Positions 60,421 to 64,000 of a stretch of 64,000 nucleotides of DNA are shown here, piece after piece. Origin of the DNA: Spirochaetota bacterium (GTDB lineage: Bacteria > Spirochaetota > Spirochaetia > Treponematales > Treponemataceae); the NCBI GenBank assembly GCA_023443865.1, contig JAEZST010000015.1:1-64000 (forward strand), in the 5' to 3' direction. The notes beneath the pieces were generated by a model that ran no database searches, was not told the origin of the DNA, and saw only the letters and a program-made list of their open reading frames with translations. Position numbers and translations under genes: made by a program. Position 1 is the stretch's first letter. The number at the start of each line of letters is the position of its first letter.

Positions 60421-62184
60421 TCACTTAACGAGCTTGAGCTCGCCGCCCTTTTTCTTGGCGTGCATCATTTTGTTGATGATTACCTGCTGAACCAGCGTGA
60501 GAATGTTGGAAAGGGTCCAGTAAAGGATCAATCCGGCGGGTGCATTGTAGAACAGGAAGAAGAAGAATAACGGCATACCGTACATCATGATCTTCATGGT
60601 TCCGTTCTGCTGTCCCGAAGTCGGCGTCTGGGTAACCTTTCCGAAAAGCAACTGCGAAACCACGTACACGATCGGCAGGATGCGCAGTTCGCTCCATCCG
60701 ACTATCGGTACGGTAAAGGGCAACGCCATGATGCTGTCGCCATGGGAAAGGTCGGGAATCCAACCGGGGATGAACATGGCGCCGCGGAATTCGAAATAGT
60801 TATTGAAAAGATTGTACATCGCGAAAATCAGCGGAAACTGAATAAGCATGGGAAGGCAACCCGAGAGCGGATTATACCCGGCGCTCTGATAGAACTTCGC
60901 CATCTCCTCGTTCATTTTCTGCTGGTTATCTTTATACTTGGTCTGAATTTCCTGGATCTTCGGCTGAAGTTCCTGCATTTTAAGCGTCGCCTCGGAGCTC
61001 TTTTTCGTCAGCGGGAAAATCACGACGCGCATCAGGATCGTCATGAGGATGATGGAAACGCCCCAGTTCGGGATAAGGGCGTAGAAAAGTTCCATTATCC
61101 ATTTCAGGAACACCTCGAGGGGACCGAGTATTCCGCTCGTATCGACGATATCGTTGGCCTTGAGGTTATCGATGCCCCAGGGATTATTTCCGGCGACATT
61201 GTACTTCGCGAGGCTTTTATCGGTCCTGGGACCCACGTAAAAGCGCCACGTATCGGTCTGACGGCCGCCCGCGATGGCGGGCCTGGTCAGGAAAATCTGC
61301 GCGGCGTTCTTATTGCCAGCGATTTGCGCGGTGGAATACTCGTACTGGAGAACGGGAGAACCCGGAACGGCAATCAGGGTGAAGTACTTACCCGCTACGC
61401 CCGACCAGGAAAAGGCGTCGGTAAAGGCCTTGGTCTGGCCAAGCCCCACGTTGATCGTCTTTTTCTTGCCGTTCAGAAGGTGATAGAAGCGGCGGTATTC
61501 GTATTTGTCCTGTTTGGGGTCCCAGTCGGGTCCGATCTGGGGCGAGGTCCTGATGGTGTACGCGGCGTTTTGCATGGAAAGCCCGCGGAAGGAGTCGTCC
61601 CCGTCTATCACCACCTTGAGCTCGAACATATAATCGTCGCTCTTAAACGTGTACTGTTTCGCGAGGGTAAAGCGGCTCTCGCTGCCGTCCGCGTTTTTAA
61701 GGGTGATGGTCCGGTAAAAACCGATTTCGGTGTCGCTAATCCGCTTCACGTGGAAAAGCTTGTCGACCGCGGCGCCCTTTGCGTCGCCGAGAATGATGGA
61801 GAAAGCGCGGTTGCCGGACGTTACGTAATCGGCCATTTCAAGGTAATCGGTACCGGACTTATGCTCTTTTAATTTGTAGGAAACGACGTCGCCGCCGCGA
61901 TTGGTAAATTCGACGCGGATAAGGGGGGTCTCGATTACGGGCCGCTCTTCCGAAACGACTTCGTCGTCGGTTCCGGTTTCGAGGGTTACCGCGCTTTGGG
62001 CCGGTTCAAGTACGGCCGCTTCCGGGGAATTTACGGCTGGTTCGGCGAGAACCGCCTCGTTAACCTGTTCGGTCGCGGCGGGAAGGGGGGCGGGTTGGGG
62101 GGGAAAGAAAATGGATTGGGCCGTAAAGCCGGCGATGATTACGATTGTCGAAAGGACAATCGCCGTGATCGTATTCTTGTCCAT
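60421..62184 (-). CDS. yidC: Membrane protein insertase YidC
   Basis: A 587-aa insertase of the Gram-negative type. The N-terminal helix (TAIVLSTIVIIAGFTAQSIFF) is followed by a large periplasmic beta domain (residues about 70-365) and the conserved five-helix core with GVSIILMTILMRVVIFPLTKKS, the cytosolic hairpin QELQPKIQEIQTKYKDN and GCLPMLIQFPLIFAMYNLF. It ends with basic KMMHAKKKGG. YidC inserts and folds inner-membrane proteins alone or with Sec. AGGAG precedes the ATG. It lies 19 bases after yidD. Confidence 0.97.
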   Translation of the reverse strand: MDKNTITAIVLSTIVIIAGFTAQSIFFPPQPAPLPAATEQVNEAVLAEPAVNSPEAAVLEPAQSAVTLETGTDDEVVSEERPVIETPLIRVEFTNRGGDVVSYKLKEHKSGTDYLEMADYVTSGNRAFSIILGDAKGAAVDKLFHVKRISDTEIGFYRTITLKNADGSESRFTLAKQYTFKSDDYMFELKVVIDGDDSFRGLSMQNAAYTIRTSPQIGPDWDPKQDKYEYRRFYHLLNGKKKTINVGLGQTKAFTDAFSWSGVAGKYFTLIAVPGSPVLQYEYSTAQIAGNKNAAQIFLTRPAIAGGRQTDTWRFYVGPRTDKSLAKYNVAGNNPWGIDNLKANDIVDTSGILGPLEVFLKWIMELFYALIPNWGVSIILMTILMRVVIFPLTKKSSEATLKMQELQPKIQEIQTKYKDNQQKMNEEMAKFYQSAGYNPLSGCLPMLIQFPLIFAMYNLFNNYFEFRGAMFIPGWIPDLSHGDSIMALPFTVPIVGWSELRILPIVYVVSQLLFGKVTQTPTSGQQNGTMKIMMYGMPLFFFFLFYNAPAGLILYWTLSNILTLVQQVIINKMMHAKKKGGELKLVK

Positions 62185-62203
62185 AACTCTGATAGCTCCT
62201 TAG

Positions 62204-62437
62204 TCAGGGTACGGGGTCATAACCGCCTTCGTGGAAGGGATGACAGCGCAAGATACGTTTAACGGCGAGATACAAGCCCTTGAAAGGGCCGTATCTGTAT
62301 ATCGCTTCGTATGCATACGCAGAGCATGTCGGGTAATATCTGCAAGAGGGGGGGGACAGAGGTGAGATATATTTCTGATACAGGCGAATCAACGCGCAAA
62401 AAAAGCGCTTTAGCAGGTTATTCATTCGCTTAACCAT
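62204..62437 (-). CDS. yidD: Membrane protein insertion efficiency factor YidD
   Basis: A 77-aa protein of the YidD family, with RLYQKYISPLSPPSCRYYPTCS, the Cys pair and YEAIYRYGPFKGLYLAVKRILRCHPF, and GGYDPVP at the C terminus. It is a peripheral protein helping YidC. The start at 62437 has GGAAAGG seven bases upstream; an ATG at 62425 (MNNLLKRFF) overlaps the rnpA stop by ATGA and fits the family N terminus better, so either could be used. Confidence 0.95.
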   Translation of the reverse strand: MVKRMNNLLKRFFCALIRLYQKYISPLSPPSCRYYPTCSAYAYEAIYRYGPFKGLYLAVKRILRCHPFHEGGYDPVP

Positions 62438-62772
62438 AACCCGGCCTTTCCGAATAGAACGCGTAATTCTTCCATTCGTTCGGAAAAACTGTCTTTGCCC
62501 GGAAATACGAGCAACGCCAAGTCATAGCCACTATTCAAGTTCGCTTTAATCAGTCTGTACGTTTCACGACTCAGGCGCCGGGAACGATTTCGCTCAACGG
62601 CGGTACCGTATCCGCGCGGAAAGGTGAATAACACCCGGTTCCGCTCCAACCCGTTGGACAGGACAAACAGTTTTGCCCCGTTGCAGCTGTATTTTTTACC
62701 CTTCCGGAAAACAGTCTGGATAACGGCGGAACGGGTTAACCGCTCCGCCTTTTTGAATCCTGAGCGTTTCAA
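62422..62772 (-). CDS. rnpA: Ribonuclease P protein component
   Basis: A 116-aa RNase P protein with the family core RNRSRRLSRETYRL near residues 60-73 and FPRGYGTAVERNR before it. It binds the P RNA and pre-tRNA and helps 5' processing. The start is TTG (start codon of MKRSGFKKAE); no Shine-Dalgarno is seen, but it lies 15 bases after rpmH and may be translated by coupling. The overlap with yidD is 16 bases in the longer form. Confidence 0.93.
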   Translation of the reverse strand: MKRSGFKKAERLTRSAVIQTVFRKGKKYSCNGAKLFVLSNGLERNRVLFTFPRGYGTAVERNRSRRLSRETYRLIKANLNSGYDLALLVFPGKDSFSERMEELRVLFGKAGLWLSE

Positions 62773-62786
62773 GGCTCAAAGAAGCG

Positions 62787-62942
62787 TCAATACGGCTTCT
62801 TTTCGTCGGAAACGGTAAGCTTGTAGCGGCCTTTCGCCCGGCGGCGCTTCAGAATGAGGCGTCCGCCACGGGTTGCCATGCGGGCGCGGAAACCGAATTT
62901 TCGGGTGCGTTTAGTCTTACTGGGCTGGTATGTCCGTTTCAT
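62787..62942 (-). CDS. rpmH: 50S ribosomal protein L34
   Basis: A 51-aa protein, MKRTYQPSKTKRTRKFGFRA at the start, then RMATRGGRLILKRRRAKGR and KLTVSDEKKPY: the complete bL34 with its conserved core and a short acidic-basic tail. It is too short for common ORF lists. It is the first gene of the operon rpmH-rnpA-yidD-yidC-jag-hypothetical-glpK-PPIase. AAAGGAG precedes the ATG. A strong promoter lies about 88 bases upstream. Confidence 0.98.
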   Translation of the reverse strand: MKRTYQPSKTKRTRKFGFRARMATRGGRLILKRRRAKGRYKLTVSDEKKPY

Positions 62943-63029
62943 GGATCAATGACTCCTTTATTTGCAAGAACCGGTATCGTATTTTATCCGGTTCCTTGAG
63001 TTCTGTTCTTCGTATACAACAGGCATGGC

Positions 63030-63059
63030 AGTATACCTATAACGCCCTTCCGTGGTCAA
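63030..63059 (-). promoter_or_regulatory. Promoter of the rpmH operon
   Basis: On the minus strand TTGACC (63059-63054), 18 bases, TATACT (63035-63030), identical in both boxes and spacing to the tRNA-Ala promoter. Transcription would start near 63023, leaving an 80-base leader. Confidence 0.85.
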
Positions 63060-63078
63060 GACATACCGCGATTCGGGG

Positions 63079-63555
63079 TTAGCGCGGCTTACCCCGTTTA
63101 ATGCTCTCTTTTAGGCGGGCAAAAACGTCCTGAAGCTCTGGATTCAAGGCTTCGTTGACCGGTACGTCGGTTTCTTCGGCGTCAGGGGCCCTTTCGTCCG
63201 CGACCCTAATTAGGCCTTCGCCGATTTTTCCCGCGGGCCTTTGATACGGTACGGCATTTTCGCTTTTTACCCTGATCGCGATCGAAACGATACCCAATTC
63301 CGGGAAGGCCTTGGACAAATTGCCGATAATCCGCTTTTTCAGGTATTGAATCTGCTGATTCCATCCGGGATGGTCTACCTCGACCGTCAAAATGCCGCGG
63401 TCCACGTCGACCACCCTGCTATGGGCCGAAATCTTATCCCCGACGGTTTCCTTCCAGCCGCGTATAAAATCGTTCGATTGCCGCAAGCCGTCGCTGTCGA
63501 AACCCGAAAAAAGGGCATTGAGAACCTCGGAGGCCTTCCTGAAATCATTCGCCAT
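63079..63555 (-). CDS. DUF721/DciA-like protein
   Basis: A 158-aa protein. The N-terminal 100 residues carry the DUF721 domain (FIRGWKETVGDKISAHSRVVDVDRGILTVEVDHPGWNQQIQYLK-type pattern, with WNQQIQYLKKRIIGNL near 78). DUF721 proteins include DciA, the helicase loader of many bacteria. The acidic C terminus is probably disordered. The ATG at 63555 lies inside the recF end, with AAAGGAA upstream; the longer frame to 63714 is not used. It overlaps recF by 11 bases. Confidence 0.88.
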   Translation of the reverse strand: MANDFRKASEVLNALFSGFDSDGLRQSNDFIRGWKETVGDKISAHSRVVDVDRGILTVEVDHPGWNQQIQYLKKRIIGNLSKAFPELGIVSIAIRVKSENAVPYQRPAGKIGEGLIRVADERAPDAEETDVPVNEALNPELQDVFARLKESIKRGKPR

Positions 63556-64000
63556 TCCACGTTCCTTTTTCGATACGATACACCTTTGTCGTGCTTCTTT
63601 TATAGCGCTCGTAGGGTTCCCCGGGAAGGAAGGTGCAAAAAAGCTGGTCATATTCGGGCAATAGGGCGGTAAACCGTTGTCTCTTTTCGGGATCCAACTC
63701 CAGGAGCACGTCATCCATCAAAAGAACGGGCTTTTTCCCGCCCGATACCTCCGTATAAAACGTCGCCTGAGCCGTACGAAGCAAAAGGGACAAAAGGCGC
63801 CTTTGACCGGTAGAGGCCGTGGGAACAAAGGGCTGACGGTCCTTTACGAAGCGGATCCTATCGCGGTGCGGCCCGGATAGGGAGGTTCCCATGCCAAGAT
63901 CATAATCCCTTTTATCCGCCAGACGCGCGAGAATCGACTCTACCGAATCTTCTTTCCATGACGGGGAGTAATCTATTTTTACGTTCTCGATTCCGCTTAC
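63545..64000 (-). CDS. recF: DNA replication and repair protein RecF, 3' part
   Basis: The reading frame continues without a stop to the window edge, so only about 151 C-terminal residues are seen. They include GTSLSGPHRDRIRF, the ABC-type signature TASTGQRRLLSLLLRTAQ and Walker B PVLLMDDVLLELD. RecF acts with RecO and RecR at gaps and stalled forks. An internal ATG at 63892 is not the start. The partner recR is at 24853-25440. In many bacteria recF lies after dnaA and dnaN, so the origin may be just beyond this edge. Confidence 0.96.
   Translation of the reverse strand, partial: VSGIENVKIDYSPSWKEDSVESILARLADKRDYDLGMGTSLSGPHRDRIRFVKDRQPFVPTASTGQRRLLSLLLRTAQATFYTEVSGGKKPVLLMDDVLLELDPEKRQRFTALLPEYDQLFCTFLPGEPYERYKRSTTKVYRIEKGTWNGE

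Noticed and set aside
63893..64000. Start of recF at the internal ATG 63892
   Set aside because: The same frame stays open to the window edge and the sequence upstream continues RecF-like, so the gene is cut by the window.

Overview
The window looks like a chromosomal segment from a GC-rich, anaerobic, motile spirochete of the Treponema type. The evidence is a spirochete-type FlaB flagellin with a sigma-28 promoter, an FlgM-like anti-sigma factor, a methyl-accepting chemotaxis protein, spirochete-type lipoprotein and outer-membrane proteins, a hybrid-cluster protein (Hcp) and a cyclophilin-FKBP fusion of a kind reported from Treponema. No phage, insertion sequence, plasmid gene or CRISPR array is visible. 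Genes are tightly packed, with many 4-base ATGA overlaps and convergent overlaps, and no gene-free stretch exceeds 300 bases. The species is not determined; GC richness is judged by eye.

Layout. 1-271 is gene-free and starts AT-rich. 272-4069 holds a UDG-like protein, an EamA and a MATE transporter, and a YchJ-like SEC-C protein. 4235-9725 is a complete tripartite RND efflux operon (TolC, adaptor, pump). 9950-10023 is tRNA-Ala(GGC), followed by an unrecognised coiled-coil protein. 11765-14488 (minus) has a small membrane protein, lspA, a Nif3-like protein and an unknown membrane protein. 14530-18451 has a Lon-like protease and a GHKL-HDOD fusion. 18418-21532 (minus) has a TrmH-type methylase, a metal-site-degenerate Fe-ADH homologue, flgM and rsmI. 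21595-24845 has a zinc-ribbon membrane protein, flaB with a regulated leader, and an unknown protein. 24853-27652 (minus) is dnaX-ybaB-recR. 27727-33174 has an acetyltransferase, a CPBP protease, and a paired outer-membrane protein and giant lipoprotein.

33399-46587 is a mixed accessory and housekeeping region: MCP, GlxA-type regulator divergent from an isochorismatase-like hydrolase, family-B DNA polymerase, a GGDEF-EAL protein, a TcdA-like protein, a small Cys protein, hcp with a palindromic operator candidate, VOC and methyltransferase genes, and a DTW protein. 46595-49404 holds a DUF4139 protein and a membrane partner. 49470-56298 has a zinc metallopeptidase, then a MoxR-DUF58-transglutaminase/TPR set resembling Bat-type envelope operons. 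63059 down to 56297 (minus) is one apparent eight-gene operon, rpmH-rnpA-yidD-yidC-jag-hypothetical-glpK-PPIase, running from a strong promoter to a strong terminator. 63079-64000 holds a DUF721/DciA-like gene and the 3' part of recF, so the origin/dnaA region probably lies just beyond the right edge.

Regulation visible in sequence. flaB has a sigma-28 promoter and a leader hairpin with a near-perfect CsrA site (GGGA tetraloop). hcp has a perfect 14-bp palindrome where an activator could sit. Eight or nine genes have a -10 box ending only 6-8 bases before the start codon and no usable Shine-Dalgarno, which suggests leaderless transcripts; two divergent pairs (rsmI with its neighbour, dnaX with the acetyltransferase) do this in both directions. 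The best candidates for something undescribed are this leaderless class, the GHKL-HDOD fusion, the transglutaminase-TPR fusion, the degenerate Fe-ADH homologue and the lipoprotein/outer-membrane pair.
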